A stretch of 64,000 nucleotides of DNA from Chryseobacterium sp. Leaf405 (GCF_001425355.1 NZ_LMQN01000001.1:1-64000), one strand, 5' to 3'; shown: positions 7,296 to 16,943, numbered from the stretch's first letter. Notes: generated by a model from the letters alone, not told the origin. Numbers and translations: made by a program.

Positions 7296-8297
7296 TTAGT
7301 TTTCTAATTTATCTAAGAATGGATAGTTTTCCTGAGAATATACATATTCATATACTTTCTCTGCATCAGGATACGGAGAGTTTTCCATGAACTCGATACA
7401 CTCTTCAACAAAATCTCTTGATTTATTGTCTGTAGCTTCCAATTCTTCTTCAGTAGCCCAATTATTAGCCAAAATTCTTGCTTTGATTAATTCAATAGGG
7501 TCGTCGTTTTTGTGGATAGCTACTTCTTCTTTAGATCTGTAAGGCTCAGCATCAGACATAGAGTGACCTCTGAAACGGTACGTTCTAGCCTCGATGAAAG
7601 TTGGCCCGTCTCCTCTTCTTGCTCTTTCGATCGCTTCATAAGCAGCTTCAGCCACTTTTTCAGGATCCATTGCATCTACTGCAAGGCAAGGCATTTCGTA
7701 TCCTAAACCTAATTTATAAATATCTTCGTGGTTTGCAGTTCTCTTCACAGAAGTTCCCATTGCATACTGATTGTTTTCCACAACGAAAATCACCGGTAGC
7801 TTCCAGTTCATCGCCATGTTAAACGTTTCATGTAATGAGCCCTGTCTAGCTGCTCCATCTCCGAAAAAGCAGATATTTACCGCTTTTCTGTCAAAAAATT
7901 TATCTGCGAAAGCAATACCAGCCCCCAAAGGAATTTGTCCTCCAACAATACCGTGACCTCCATAGAATCTGTGTTCTTTGCTGAAAATGTGCATAGATCC
8001 ACCCATACCTCCTGACGTACCTGTAGCTTTACCACAAAGTTCTGCCATGATTCTTTTAGGATCTACCCCCATCGCCATCGGATGGATGTGACATCTATAA
8101 GCAGTGATCATGCTATCTTTAGTTAAATCCATTGCATGCGTGAAACCGGCAGGAATCGCCTCCTGACCATTATACAAATGTAAAAAACCTCTGATTTTTT
8201 GTTTTAGATAAAGAGAACGGCATTTGTCTTCAAACCTTCTCCACATTGTCATATCTTCATACCATTTCAGGTATACCTCTTTAGAAAATTCTTTCAT
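7296..8297 (-). CDS. pdhA: Pyruvate dehydrogenase E1 component, alpha subunit
   Basis: 333 residues; decarboxylates pyruvate with thiamine diphosphate and acetylates the E2 lipoyl arm. The cofactor motif is clear: GDGAARQGSLHE followed about 25 residues later by VENN. RYHRFRGHSMSD-type phosphorylation-loop sequence appears as YRFRGHSMSDAE. The beta subunit (pdhB) is not adjacent, so it must be encoded elsewhere. Transcribed with pdhC; a TAATTTTG box lies 38 bp before the ATG. Confidence 0.95.
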   Translation of the reverse strand: MKEFSKEVYLKWYEDMTMWRRFEDKCRSLYLKQKIRGFLHLYNGQEAIPAGFTHAMDLTKDSMITAYRCHIHPMAMGVDPKRIMAELCGKATGTSGGMGGSMHIFSKEHRFYGGHGIVGGQIPLGAGIAFADKFFDRKAVNICFFGDGAARQGSLHETFNMAMNWKLPVIFVVENNQYAMGTSVKRTANHEDIYKLGLGYEMPCLAVDAMDPEKVAEAAYEAIERARRGDGPTFIEARTYRFRGHSMSDAEPYRSKEEVAIHKNDDPIELIKARILANNWATEEELEATDNKSRDFVEECIEFMENSPYPDAEKVYEYVYSQENYPFLDKLEN

Positions 8298-8335
8298 GTG
8301 TTGAGCTCTTGCTTATTTATTATGAAATAGTTGAG

Positions 8336-8343
8336 CAAAATTA
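8336..8343 (-). promoter_or_regulatory. -7 box for pdhA-pdhC
   Basis: TAATTTTG on the minus strand, 38 bp before the pdhA ATG, matches TAnnTTTG. A -33 TTG at normal spacing is not obvious. Transcription of the PAP2-like gene starts divergently in the same 127-bp gap. Confidence 0.45.
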
Positions 8344-8424
8344 TAAAAAAAACTTCGTTTTTATTGTATACATACCAATTGTTTTTTTGGTTATAGTCTT
8401 ATATTTACATTATCAAACTTAAAT

Positions 8425-9027
8425 ATGGAAGAAAAACAGCCTTCGTTAATACATAATATATCAAAAGTAATCTCTAATTTTTTCAACCCGCTTGTTTCAT
8501 TATTACTGTTTTACATTTATTTAAGCATCCGTCAGTATTCTTTTAAAGACTCTCTTTCGTATTTTCTTCCGATATTATTGATGATTATGATTCCCGTAAT
8601 AGTATGGCTGATCTGGAACGTAAAAACAGGCAGATATACGAATATGGATGTTTCCAATCGTATGCAGAGAAAGTCTTTATATATCTTTATCGGTGTATGT
8701 GTTGTTTCTTATCTTGGCTTTAATTATTTTAAGAATGGGATTATCGATTTTGTCATGCTGTTCATTTTAATACTGCTTTTCGCAATGCAGATTAGTAATT
8801 TTTATATTAAAAGTTCGATGCATACTTCTTTCAATATATTTGTGGCAGCACTTTTTTTTAATTTAAGTACAGGCATGGGAATCATATGGTTAGGAATTGC
8901 CACGTTGGTAGGAATTACAAGAGTTATTCTAAAAAGACATACCTTAATGGAAGTTCTGATGGGCGCCGGAATTGCTTTTATGGTATCTTTTATCTACCTT
9001 TATTGCAATATACAGTTTCAACAGTAA
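8425..9027 (+). CDS. PAP2-superfamily-like membrane protein
   Basis: 200 residues with about five or six membrane segments. Two of the three phosphatase motifs of the PAP2 family can be seen in altered form: SSMHTS (130-135) for PSGH, and R166-x5-H172-x3-E176 for SRx5Hx3D. The first motif (KX6RP) is not clear. It may be a lipid phosphatase acting on an undecaprenyl or phosphatidyl phosphate, or a degenerate non-catalytic member. The BlaI-like gene follows after 9 bp, so the two are probably co-transcribed. Confidence 0.7.
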   Translation: MEEKQPSLIHNISKVISNFFNPLVSLLLFYIYLSIRQYSFKDSLSYFLPILLMIMIPVIVWLIWNVKTGRYTNMDVSNRMQRKSLYIFIGVCVVSYLGFNYFKNGIIDFVMLFILILLFAMQISNFYIKSSMHTSFNIFVAALFFNLSTGMGIIWLGIATLVGITRVILKRHTLMEVLMGAGIAFMVSFIYLYCNIQFQQ

Positions 9028-9036
9028 GAATTTAAT

Positions 9037-9510
9037 ATGAAAATAAATCACCTAACGCCAGCCGAAGAAAACCTCATGCGATTATTCTGGAAGTTGGATT
9101 CCTTTTATCTAAAGGATGTTATGGAACAGCATCCCGAGCCGAAACCCCATCAGAATACCGTTTCTACTTATTTAAAAATATTGGTTGAAAAAGGATATTT
9201 ATCTACTGTAAAAGAAGGAAGAATCTTTAAATATACCATTTTAGTTCCCCTCGTAGAATATAGAAAATTTCTTTTAAAAGAACTTTCTGTTCACTTCTTT
9301 AACGATTCAGGAAAGGAAATTTTAGAACTTTTGTTAAGCGAAAATATGGTTTCTCAGGATGATTTCAATAATTCGGATTTGGAAATTGATATAAAACCTG
9401 TCAAGACAAAAGAACCAAAGTTTGAATATGCCAATGAAGTCTTAAAACCTAAGAAAGACAAAAAGAAGGAAAAAGATAAGAAAAAGAAGAAGAAAAAGAG
9501 TGATGATTAG
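9037..9510 (+). CDS. BlaI/MecI-like winged-helix regulator
   Basis: 157 residues. The N-terminal winged helix (about 4-75, LTPAEENLMRLFWKLD and NTVSTYLKILVEKGYL) matches the BlaI/MecI/CopY repressors, which bind DNA as dimers and are inactivated by proteolysis or metal. The C-terminal tail is very basic, with runs of lysine from about residue 130. No BlaR1/MecR1 sensor protease is nearby. It lies 9 bp after the PAP2-like gene and may control that unit. Confidence 0.8.
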   Translation: MKINHLTPAEENLMRLFWKLDSFYLKDVMEQHPEPKPHQNTVSTYLKILVEKGYLSTVKEGRIFKYTILVPLVEYRKFLLKELSVHFFNDSGKEILELLLSENMVSQDDFNNSDLEIDIKPVKTKEPKFEYANEVLKPKKDKKKEKDKKKKKKKSDD

Positions 9511-9594
9511 TTAGTTGCTTTTAAACTATAGTTGCTGGAAATAATAAATTACAATTATTTTATTCAAAACTAATCAAACTTAAAAATAAGACAT

Positions 9595-9618
9595 AAAAAA
9601 AGCGGCTCAAGAGCCGCT
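9595..9618 (-). terminator. Terminator of the RRM gene
   Basis: AGCGGCTC and GAGCCGCT form an 8-bp GC-rich stem with a 2-nt spacer; on the minus strand it is followed by seven T. It sits between convergent genes and can serve both. Confidence 0.85.
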
Positions 9619-9626
9619 TATATTTT

Positions 9627-10055
9627 TTACCAACGTTTTCCACCGCCGCCGTTTCCGCCACGATCACCGCCACCACGGTTGTTACCGTAGCTACCGCCAC
9701 CGCCGCTTCTGCTTCCGCCACCGTAACCACCACCGCCGTTTCCGCCGCTGTTACTACCGTATCCGCCGCTGCTTCTACCGCTTCCACCACCGTTGAATGT
9801 TCTTCTTGGCTTGTCTTCTTTTGGCTTAGCTTCTGAAACGTTAAGTGTTTTTCCGTTAAATTCTTTCTCGTTAAGAGCATCAATAGCTTGTTGTCCTTCT
9901 GCGTCCTCCATTTCGATAAAACCGAAACCTCTTGAACGACCCGTTTCTCTGTCAGTAATAATTTTTACAGAAGAAACTTCTCCAAATTCTGAAAATAAAT
10001 CTTGCAACTCATAATCTTTAGTTGCGTAGTTGATGTTTGAAACAAAAATGTTCAT
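9627..10055 (-). CDS. Glycine-rich RNA-binding protein with one RRM
   Basis: 142 residues. A single RNA recognition motif fills residues 1-80, with RNP2 as IFVSNI (3-8) and RNP1 as RGFGFIEM (42-49), both with the aromatic residues that stack on RNA. The tail from about 88 is almost entirely Gly, Ser, Asn, Arg and Tyr, like cyanobacterial and plant cold-inducible RRM proteins. It is probably an RNA chaperone. A leader of about 90 nt precedes the ATG. The skewed composition of the tail gives spurious long frames on other strands. Confidence 0.9.
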   Translation of the reverse strand: MNIFVSNINYATKDYELQDLFSEFGEVSSVKIITDRETGRSRGFGFIEMEDAEGQQAIDALNEKEFNGKTLNVSEAKPKEDKPRRTFNGGGSGRSSGGYGSNSGGNGGGGYGGGSRSGGGGSYGNNRGGGDRGGNGGGGKRW

Positions 10056-10152
10056 CTTGATAATAAAATTAAAAAATGTTAAAAATGATTTGGTTTATAA
10101 AAGAAAAACAACATAGAGTAATGAACAAATATTGATTCCAGATATAACTGAT
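10056..10152 (-). other. Long 5' leader of the RRM gene
   Basis: If transcription starts just after the box at 10153-10160, the message has an AT-rich untranslated leader of about 90 nt, unusual beside the very short leaders of most genes here. Cold-inducible RNA-binding proteins often have regulatory leaders; I could not find a stable stem by eye. Confidence 0.35.
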
Positions 10153-10183
10153 GCAAGATACAACTATTAATTTCATATCAAAA
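10153..10183 (-). promoter_or_regulatory. Promoter of the RRM gene
   Basis: Minus strand TTTTG (10179-10183), 18-nt spacer, TATCTTGC (10153-10160), a near match to the TAnnTTTG box. The rest of the stretch from 10184 to 10421 is AT-rich and I see nothing else in it. Confidence 0.5.
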
Positions 10184-10421
10184 CTTTTTTTACAAAAATT
10201 TCAACAATTTTCCATCTTAAATTTAATTATTGTTAAAAAGTATTAATTTTTAACTAAATAATTATAATAAAACATTAAATAATCCACTATATTCGATCTT
10301 TTTAATCTATATCACATATGAATTGCCAAAATCAAAGCATCATATATTAAGTAATACCAATAAAATCTTTATAGCGATTGAGAGAATGAATAATTGTCTT
10401 TAGATAAGTGAATACAAATAC

Positions 10422-10452
10422 TTGATAAAGCCAGTTTTTAACGTTAAATTTG
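10422..10452 (+). promoter_or_regulatory. Promoter of the thioesterase/HMA-AraC unit
   Basis: TTG (10422-10424), 20-nt spacer, TAAATTTG (10445-10452). The last TTG of the box is in frame with the thioesterase, which makes the longest reading frame start there; the true ATG is at 10471. Confidence 0.7.
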
Positions 10453-10470
10453 CAGTACAAAATTTTAGAC

Positions 10471-10872
10471 ATGAACTATCATACAAGAAAATGGGTAAAA
10501 CCGGAAGATTTAAATCCTAACCAATCACTTTTCGGAGGACGACTTTTACAGTGGATCGATGAAGAAGCAGCTTTATACGCTGTTATTCAGCTGGAAAACA
10601 AAAAAGTGGTTACCAAGTTTATCTCTGAAATTAATTTTGTAAGTTCCGCTAAACAGGGGGATATTATCGAAATAGGAATTGAAGTAACTAAATTCGGCTC
10701 TACTTCGCTTACTTTAGCTTGTCAGGTTCGAAATAAAATGACACATCAGACGATCATTACTGTAGACAGAATTGTAATGGTAAACCTGGATCAGGACGGC
10801 AATCCGGCTGCCCACGGAAAAACTCAGGTTGAATTTGTAAAAGACAGATTAAGCAACCAAAATCCTCTATGA
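10471..10872 (+). CDS. Acyl-CoA thioesterase, hot-dog fold (YciA type)
   Basis: 133 residues from the ATG at 10471 (MNYHTRKWVKPEDLNPNQ). The motif GGRLLQWIDEEAALYA (22-37) with Asp30 is the active-site helix of hot-dog acyl-CoA thioesterases such as YciA, which hydrolyse acyl-CoA to free acid and CoA. A TTG 21 nt upstream is part of the promoter box and is rejected as start. The stop overlaps the next gene by 4 nt (ATGA), so they are translationally coupled. Confidence 0.88.
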   Translation: MNYHTRKWVKPEDLNPNQSLFGGRLLQWIDEEAALYAVIQLENKKVVTKFISEINFVSSAKQGDIIEIGIEVTKFGSTSLTLACQVRNKMTHQTIITVDRIVMVNLDQDGNPAAHGKTQVEFVKDRLSNQNPL

Positions 10873-11429
10873 AAATCTTTATAAAAAATATGGTCTGCGG
10901 CAGATGCATTTCTGCTGTTGAAAATATTTTTACTGATATGAATATTAAGGTTAAAAATATTAACCTTGGCGAAGTTGAAACAGCATCCGAAATTCTGGAA
11001 AAAGACTTAGAATCTTTAGAAAAACATTTAGAAGAAACAGGATTTGAAAGAATAAAAGATTCCGTTCATCAACTTACAGAGAAAATTAAAAACTTAATTA
11101 TTGTAAAAATAAGTGAACTTGATATTGACGATAATTTTCTTTTATCTGAATTTTTAAGTTCACAACTTAACAAAGATTACAGTTCGCTTTCAAAAACTTT
11201 TTCTCAAAATGAAAGTATTACATTGGAACAGTTTTTTATTCTTCAAAAAATTGAAAAAGTGAAGGAACTTCTCCTCTATAATGAACTGACTTTAACTGAA
11301 ATTGCCGGAAAACTGGGATATAAAAGTGTTCAGCACGTATCTTCGCAATTCCGCAACAGCACAGGCTTTACTCCTACCGAATTTAAAAAGCTGAAAGTCC
11401 ACAATAGGAAGCCGCTGGATCAGGTATAA
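10869..11429 (+). CDS. AraC-type regulator with an HMA-like metal-binding N-terminus
   Basis: 186 residues. The first 70 resemble a heavy-metal-associated ferredoxin-like domain with a Cys pair in MVCGRC (C10, C13). The C-terminal part (about 115-180) is an AraC helix-turn-helix: LTLTEIAGKLGYKSVQHVSSQF then FRNSTGFTPTEFKKLK. The arrangement suggests a regulator that senses copper or a similar soft metal directly. It overlaps the thioesterase and precedes the P1B ATPase by 146 bp, which it probably controls. Metal specificity is inference. Confidence 0.82.
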   Translation: MKIFIKNMVCGRCISAVENIFTDMNIKVKNINLGEVETASEILEKDLESLEKHLEETGFERIKDSVHQLTEKIKNLIIVKISELDIDDNFLLSEFLSSQLNKDYSSLSKTFSQNESITLEQFFILQKIEKVKELLLYNELTLTEIAGKLGYKSVQHVSSQFRNSTGFTPTEFKKLKVHNRKPLDQV

Positions 11430-11575
11430 TTGAGTTTAAGCAACTTAACATTTGAAATTTAAACCATTCTTCCACACTTAAATTCTCAACAACAGAATTC
11501 TATAAACATTATCCTTAAAACTATAACTCATTTCCATTTGCATTTTGGAAATTTGTACTATCAATTATAAGGATC

Positions 11576-14419
11576 ATGGAAAAACAATATAAAATTCTCG
11601 GAATGACTTGCTCTGGCTGTCAGAAAAAAATTTCCGAAAAACTCAATAATATAGAAGGAATTACTGCTAATATTGATCTTGAAAATGCAAAAGCAACCAT
11701 CATTTCCGATAAAGAATTTGATCTCAATACTTTAAATAAAGCTTTAGAAGAAATTGGAAACTATAAATTAGAAGATTCCAACAATCCTGAAAAATCTTTT
11801 ATCAAGCCACAAGACAGAATTTCTCCTTCATCGGTTTATTATTGCCCAATGGAATGCGAAGGTGACAAGGTTTATTTTCAACAGGGAAAAAGATGTCCGA
11901 CCTGCAATATGTTTTTGGTTCCGATTGAGGAAAAATTAGCAAAAGATCCTAATTTCAAACCAACCTATTCTTCCACCAATTTGCCTGAGAATTTCAAAGA
12001 TAATATCGGAAAATATTACTGTCCGATGTTCTGCGAAGGTGATAAGGTATATGATGAAAAAGCAGATTGCCCTGTTTGTCATATGCATCTGGAAGAAATT
12101 ACGGAAGATTTGGTTAAAAATACGGAAACACATTCACACAGTCATTCTCATCATCATGAGCACACTTATAAAGCTCCTGAAGTAACTGATGAAATGGCAG
12201 GAAAATATTTTTGTCCGATGTTTTGTGAAGGTGACAAAGTGTACGACAGTAATATTGGATGTCCTGTCTGCGGAATGGATTTAGTGAAATATCCTGAGAA
12301 AAAAGCTGCACAATACACATGCCCAATGCATCCTGAAATCATTAAACATGAGCCGGGAGATTGCCCCATTTGTGGAATGGATCTGATTATAATACCTGAT
12401 GAAAACAATGGTGAAGAAGATGAAACGTACAATATTCTGAAAAGAAAATTCATAATTTCCTTAGTGTTTACGGTCCCTGTCTTTATTCTTTCGATGGGTG
12501 GAATGTTGATCGATTTTTCAATTCCAAGCAAAATTCAGGGATTTATTGAATTGATTTTAACACTTCCTGTCTTATTTTATTCTGGTTGGTTTTTGATTAA
12601 AAGAGGTTGGGTTTCGTTTAAAACATGGAACTTAAATATGTTCAGTTTGATTATTTTAGGAGTAGCGGCAGCATTTATTTTCAGTATTGTTGCTTTAATT
12701 TTTCCTGATATTATTCCTCACGAAATTCGTAGTCATCATCATGAAATTCCTTTATATTTTGAAGCGGTCTGTGTGATTTTAACATTGGTAATTTTAGGAC
12801 AGCTAATGGAAGCCGCTGCCCATAAAAAAACAGGAAATGCCATTAGAGAATTAATGAATCTTTCTCCTGACGAAGCCAATCTCATCATTAATGGTGAAGA
12901 AAAAAAAGTTTTGCTTTCGCAAGTTAAAATCGGTGATTTATTAAAGGTAAAACCTGGAGAAAAAATTCCTGTTGACGGGAAAATTACAAAAGGAAATTCG
13001 TACGTCGATGAAAGTATGATTACGGGCGAACCGATTCCTGTTGAGAAAAATAGTAATGATAAAGTGTCTTCGGGAACTATTAATGGAAATCAGGTTTTCA
13101 TCATGAAGGCTGAAAAAGTAGGCGATAAAACATTACTTTCTCAAATTATCAGAATGGTAAATGAAGCGAGCCGAAGCAAAGCGCCCATTCAGAAACTGAC
13201 GGATAAAGTGGCAAAAGTTTTCGTCCCTACAGTTATTTTGATTGCTGTTTTAACCTTTATTATTTGGCAGTTTTTCGGTCCGGAAGGGAAGAAAACATTG
13301 TTTGCTTTTGTGAATGCAGTTGCTGTTTTAATTGTTGCTTGTCCGTGTGCTTTAGGTCTGGCAACACCAATGTCTTTAATGGTCGGAATCGGAAAGGGCG
13401 CAAAAAATGGAATTTTAATAAAAAATGCAGAAGCTCTTGAGCAAATGAATAAAGTTAATGTTTTAATTACCGATAAAACAGGAACTTTAACCGAAGGAAA
13501 ACCATCTGTAGAACATATTGAAACGATTAATAATGATGAAAATTTAATCCTGAAATTAGCCTATTCATTGAATCAAAATTCTGAACATCCTTTATCAAAT
13601 GCCGTAATTAAAAAAGCAAAAGATGAAAATTTAACTTCTGAAAAAGTCAATAATTTTGAAAATATTTCAGGAAAAGGTGTAAAAGGAAATATTAATGGAA
13701 AAACAGTTTATGTAGGAAACGAAAGTCTATTAACATCAAATCAAATTATAATCCCAAAAAACCTTAAGCAAAAGGCATTGGAAATTCAAGCGAAAGCGCA
13801 CACCATTTCTTATATTGCTCAGGAAAATGAAGTATTGGGATTTATTAGTTTTACCGACAAAATTAAAGAAAGTTCTAAAAAAGCAGTTCAGCAATTATTT
13901 AGTGAAGGCATTGATGTTATCATGATGACGGGTGATAACGAACATACTGCAAAAGCTGTTGCTGATGAATTAGGAATCAAAAATTTCAGAGCCAATTGTC
14001 AACCTGAAGATAAATTAAATGAAGTAAAAAAACTTCAGCAAGAAGGGAAAATTGTTGCGATGACAGGTGACGGAATCAATGATTCTCCAGCTTTAGCCCA
14101 AGCCAATATCGGGATTGCGATGGGAACGGGAACCGATATTGCCATCGAAAGTGCAGAAATTACTTTGTTAAAAGGCGATCTTCTCGGAGTTGCCAAAGCC
14201 AAATTGTTAAGTGAAAAACTGGTAAAAAATATTAAAGAAAATCTCTTCTTTGCTTTTATTTATAATGTTTTGGGAGTTCCTATTGCGGCAGGATTGTTGT
14301 ATCCTTTTTTTGGAATTCTCTTGTCTCCGATGATTGCAGCAGCAGCGATGAGCTTCAGTTCTTTATCGGTGATTTTGAATTCATTGAGGCTAAATTCTGT
14401 TGATCTAAACAAAAAATAA
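11576..14419 (+). CDS. copA: Copper-type P1B ATPase with HMA and four HMBD modules
   Basis: 947 residues. Order: HMA domain (1-70, MTCSGC with C12 and C15); four Cys4 metal-binding modules (C90-C110, C149-C168, C213-C232, C249-C266), the first three of CPMxCEGDKVY type and the last [15 protein letters not shown]; a His-rich linker (about 186-196) between the second and third; then the pump: TGEP actuator loop (483-486), CPC in the membrane (589-591), DKTGT phosphorylation site (633-637), SEHP, TGDN and [11 protein letters not shown] and HP motifs point to Cu(I) export. The extra modules make it longer than usual CopA (about 750-800). Confidence 0.93.
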   Translation: MEKQYKILGMTCSGCQKKISEKLNNIEGITANIDLENAKATIISDKEFDLNTLNKALEEIGNYKLEDSNNPEKSFIKPQDRISPSSVYYCPMECEGDKVYFQQGKRCPTCNMFLVPIEEKLAKDPNFKPTYSSTNLPENFKDNIGKYYCPMFCEGDKVYDEKADCPVCHMHLEEITEDLVKNTETHSHSHSHHHEHTYKAPEVTDEMAGKYFCPMFCEGDKVYDSNIGCPVCGMDLVKYPEKKAAQYTCPMHPEIIKHEPGDCPICGMDLIIIPDENNGEEDETYNILKRKFIISLVFTVPVFILSMGGMLIDFSIPSKIQGFIELILTLPVLFYSGWFLIKRGWVSFKTWNLNMFSLIILGVAAAFIFSIVALIFPDIIPHEIRSHHHEIPLYFEAVCVILTLVILGQLMEAAAHKKTGNAIRELMNLSPDEANLIINGEEKKVLLSQVKIGDLLKVKPGEKIPVDGKITKGNSYVDESMITGEPIPVEKNSNDKVSSGTINGNQVFIMKAEKVGDKTLLSQIIRMVNEASRSKAPIQKLTDKVAKVFVPTVILIAVLTFIIWQFFGPEGKKTLFAFVNAVAVLIVACPCALGLATPMSLMVGIGKGAKNGILIKNAEALEQMNKVNVLITDKTGTLTEGKPSVEHIETINNDENLILKLAYSLNQNSEHPLSNAVIKKAKDENLTSEKVNNFENISGKGVKGNINGKTVYVGNESLLTSNQIIIPKNLKQKALEIQAKAHTISYIAQENEVLGFISFTDKIKESSKKAVQQLFSEGIDVIMMTGDNEHTAKAVADELGIKNFRANCQPEDKLNEVKKLQQEGKIVAMTGDGINDSPALAQANIGIAMGTGTDIAIESAEITLLKGDLLGVAKAKLLSEKLVKNIKENLFFAFIYNVLGVPIAAGLLYPFFGILLSPMIAAAAMSFSSLSVILNSLRLNSVDLNKK

Positions 14420-14420
14420 T

Positions 14421-15149
14421 ATGAAAAAAGAAAATCTTTACATCGGCTGCTCGGGGTTCTATAATAATGATTGGAAAGGGTCATTGTATCCCGAAGATGC
14501 AAAAAGTAAAGATTTTCTTTCGTTATATTCTCATCAATTCAATTGTGTTGAGATCAATTCTACATTTTACAGAAAACCAACGGCAAAAACTCTTTTAAAA
14601 TGGTTTGATGAAACTCCGGAAGATTTTAGATTTTTCATTAAAATTCCCAAAACAATTTCTCATGAAAAACGATTGAAAGATTGTAAAAATGAAATTTCAG
14701 ACTTCTGCAATCATATTAAAACCAATTTAGGCAAAAAACTTTCAGGATTTCTTTATCAGTTTCCGCCCTCATTTAAAAATAACAAGGAAAATATTGATTT
14801 AATTCTTAAAAACATCGATTTCAATTTTTCAAATGTTATAGAATTCCGTCATGAATCTTGGTGGCAAAATGAAATTTTTGACATTTTGAAAGAAAATAAT
14901 GTCATTTTTTCAGGTGTCAGTTTTCCGGGAAATCTGCCGGAAGACATCATCATGAATCATTCTGAGATTTTATATTACAGACTTCACGGAAAACCTATCC
15001 TTTACAAATCGGAATACAGCGAAGAATTTCTCAATAATCTAGCTGAAAAAATAAAGAATAATCAACATAAAAGTTTTATCTTTTTCAATAATACCTGGGG
15101 AATTGCAGCTATTAAAAATTCACTGTATTTGAAGAATATTTTAGAATAA
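14421..15149 (+). CDS. DUF72 family protein (YecE-like)
   Basis: 242 residues with the DUF72 signatures: IGCSGFYNNDWKGSLYP at the N-terminus, VEINSTFYRKP, FLYQFPPSFK, VIEFRHESWW and YYRLHGKP. These form a TIM-barrel fold whose activity is unknown. The ATG lies 1 bp after the copA stop, so it is co-transcribed with the metal pump, but DUF72 genes occur in many contexts. Confidence 0.9.
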   Translation: MKKENLYIGCSGFYNNDWKGSLYPEDAKSKDFLSLYSHQFNCVEINSTFYRKPTAKTLLKWFDETPEDFRFFIKIPKTISHEKRLKDCKNEISDFCNHIKTNLGKKLSGFLYQFPPSFKNNKENIDLILKNIDFNFSNVIEFRHESWWQNEIFDILKENNVIFSGVSFPGNLPEDIIMNHSEILYYRLHGKPILYKSEYSEEFLNNLAEKIKNNQHKSFIFFNNTWGIAAIKNSLYLKNILE

Positions 15150-15278
15150 AACCTGCTGAAAATTAAATTATTAAAATAAACTTAAAAAGTAAAATTTCAG
15201 ATTAAATCGGCATATTTTTTGTTAAGAATAATTTAGAAAAATTAACAATTTTTAACAATTTAAATTCCATTTAATTTT

Positions 15279-16145
15279 ATGAAAAAAACTTTTGCGGAAA
15301 AGTCTAGAAACAGGACTTTTCTAGGGATGTTTGCAGTAATGAGTGCAACTTCGATTTTATCTAACAGCTGTAATGTGAAAAGCGAAAAAATTGATTCTGA
15401 AAAGGTCATTTTGAAAGATCCTCCCGTCGCAAAAGTAGTTCCAAAAATTGATGATGAAAATGTTGATTCCGACAAAAGAGTAATTTATCTGACATTCGAT
15501 GACGGACCCAACCGCGGAACCGAAAATCTCCTGAAAATTCTTCACAAAAGGAATGTATGTGCAACCGCTTTCTTAGTCGGAAAACATGCTTCTGGAAGCA
15601 CAAAACAAAAAGATGATCTTGAACTTTTGAGAAAAGATGTATTGGTAGAACTTGCCAATCACAGTTACACGCACGCTCATAATAAATACTCAGATTTTTA
15701 TAAAAATCCACAAGTGGTTGTTCAGGATTTTAATGCCGCCAAAGACAGTTTACAATTGAAAGATTACATCGCAAGAACACCGGGAAGAAATATCTGGCGA
15801 CTGAACAATATTACCAATACCGATATTAAAAGTTCTTCTGCCGCTGCAGATCAACTGAAAAAAGCAGGTTATAAAGTTATTGGTTGGGATCTTGAATGGA
15901 AACCGACCAATAAAATGGCGTTAAAAGGCAATCACGAAATGATGCTGAAAAGAATCGACAGTATATTCTTTAATGATCTGGAAAAAACTTCGAGACACTT
16001 GGTTTTTCTTACGCATGATCAGTATTTAAGCGATACAGATTCTGTAAATGAACTGGATTTATTTATTGAAAAACTACAGAAAACCAACCGGTTTGTTTTT
16101 AGAAAAATCTCGGAATATCCGAAGATTAATGAGGTTTTAAATTAA
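15279..16145 (+). CDS. Polysaccharide deacetylase (NodB-type), exported
   Basis: 288 residues. A hydrophobic N-terminal segment ends at Cys31 (SILSNSC), a possible though weak lipobox. The NodB domain has the catalytic aspartates in LTFDDGPN (D74, D75) and the zinc histidines in NHSYTHAHN (H128, H132); ARTPGRNIWR supplies the arginine motif. Such enzymes remove acetyl groups from chitin-like, peptidoglycan or exopolysaccharide substrates; which one cannot be told. It stands alone with its own terminator. Confidence 0.88.
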   Translation: MKKTFAEKSRNRTFLGMFAVMSATSILSNSCNVKSEKIDSEKVILKDPPVAKVVPKIDDENVDSDKRVIYLTFDDGPNRGTENLLKILHKRNVCATAFLVGKHASGSTKQKDDLELLRKDVLVELANHSYTHAHNKYSDFYKNPQVVVQDFNAAKDSLQLKDYIARTPGRNIWRLNNITNTDIKSSSAAADQLKKAGYKVIGWDLEWKPTNKMALKGNHEMMLKRIDSIFFNDLEKTSRHLVFLTHDQYLSDTDSVNELDLFIEKLQKTNRFVFRKISEYPKINEVLN

Positions 16146-16150
16146 TGATT

Positions 16151-16189
16151 AAAAAAAGTCTGGTTGTATCATAACAATCAGGCTTTTTT
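16151..16189 (+). terminator. Terminator of the deacetylase gene
   Basis: Imperfect stem AAAGTCTGGTTGT / ACAATCAGGCTTT followed by a T run, 6 bp after the stop. Confidence 0.7.
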
Positions 16190-16268
16190 CATTGGTCTAA
16201 ACTTGTTATGTAATACAAAATATCAAATTCATTAGTTTTTTGCCTTTAAAATTCAGAAATTTGCAATT

Positions 16269-16925
16269 ATGAGCTTACAAGAAAATTACAAAAATATAAA
16301 AAATCAACTTCCAGAAAATGTACAGTTGGTTGCTGTTTCAAAAACACATCCTACAGAAGCGATACAGGAAGTTTATGATTTCGGACAAAAAGTGTTTGGA
16401 GAAAATAAAGTTCAGGAATTATTAGAAAAGCAGCCTATTCTACCAAAAGATATTCAATGGCACCTGATAGGTCATTTACAGACTAATAAAGTAAAATATA
16501 TTGCTGAATTTATCGATACCATTCAAAGTGTAGATTCTGAAAAATTATTATTAGAAATCAATAAAGAATCAGGAAAACATCATCGCAAAATCAAAGTTTT
16601 GCTTCAGATAAAAATTGCTGAAGAAGACAGTAAATTCGGATTGGAGATTGATGAAGCAAAAGATTTGTTTCAAAAATATATTAACGTAGAATTCCCTAAT
16701 GTTGAAATTACAGGCTTGATGGGAATGGCAACTTTTACTGATAACAAAACTCAGGTTCGTAATGAATTTTTAAAGCTGAAAACCATTTTTGATGAATTAA
16801 ATCAACTAAAATCGTTAGAAACATTATCCATGGGAATGAGTGATGATTTCCCGATTGCAATAGAATGTGGAGCCAACTCTGTGAGAGTAGGTTCTGCGAT
16901 TTTCGGCAGTAGAAATTACATATAA
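16269..16925 (+). CDS. yggS: YggS/PLPBP family pyridoxal phosphate protein
   Basis: 218 residues, the family's normal length. The PLP lysine is K25 in LVAVSKTHP; VFGENKVQELLEKQ, WHLIGHLQTNK and LSMGMSDDFPIAIECGANSVRVGSAIFG complete the family pattern. The protein has no known catalysis and buffers PLP and amino-acid balance. A GAAATTTGC stretch just before the ATG may be a weak -7 box. It probably is a single-gene unit. Confidence 0.95.
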   Translation: MSLQENYKNIKNQLPENVQLVAVSKTHPTEAIQEVYDFGQKVFGENKVQELLEKQPILPKDIQWHLIGHLQTNKVKYIAEFIDTIQSVDSEKLLLEINKESGKHHRKIKVLLQIKIAEEDSKFGLEIDEAKDLFQKYINVEFPNVEITGLMGMATFTDNKTQVRNEFLKLKTIFDELNQLKSLETLSMGMSDDFPIAIECGANSVRVGSAIFGSRNYI

Positions 16926-16943
16926 TAAATGATTTAGGTATAG

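Noticed and set aside
8425..9510. Beta-lactam resistance module (BlaI with a PAP2-like protein)
   Set aside because: No BlaR1 sensor or beta-lactamase; only the repressor fold is shared.
9560..9883. Alanine/valine-rich protein overlapping the RRM gene on the same strand
   Set aside because: It is the shifted frame of GGN/GGY codons in the glycine-rich tail; the RRM frame has conserved motifs.
10450..10470. Seven extra N-terminal residues on the thioesterase (TTG start)
   Set aside because: The TTG is the last part of the TAAATTTG promoter box, so it cannot be in the message.
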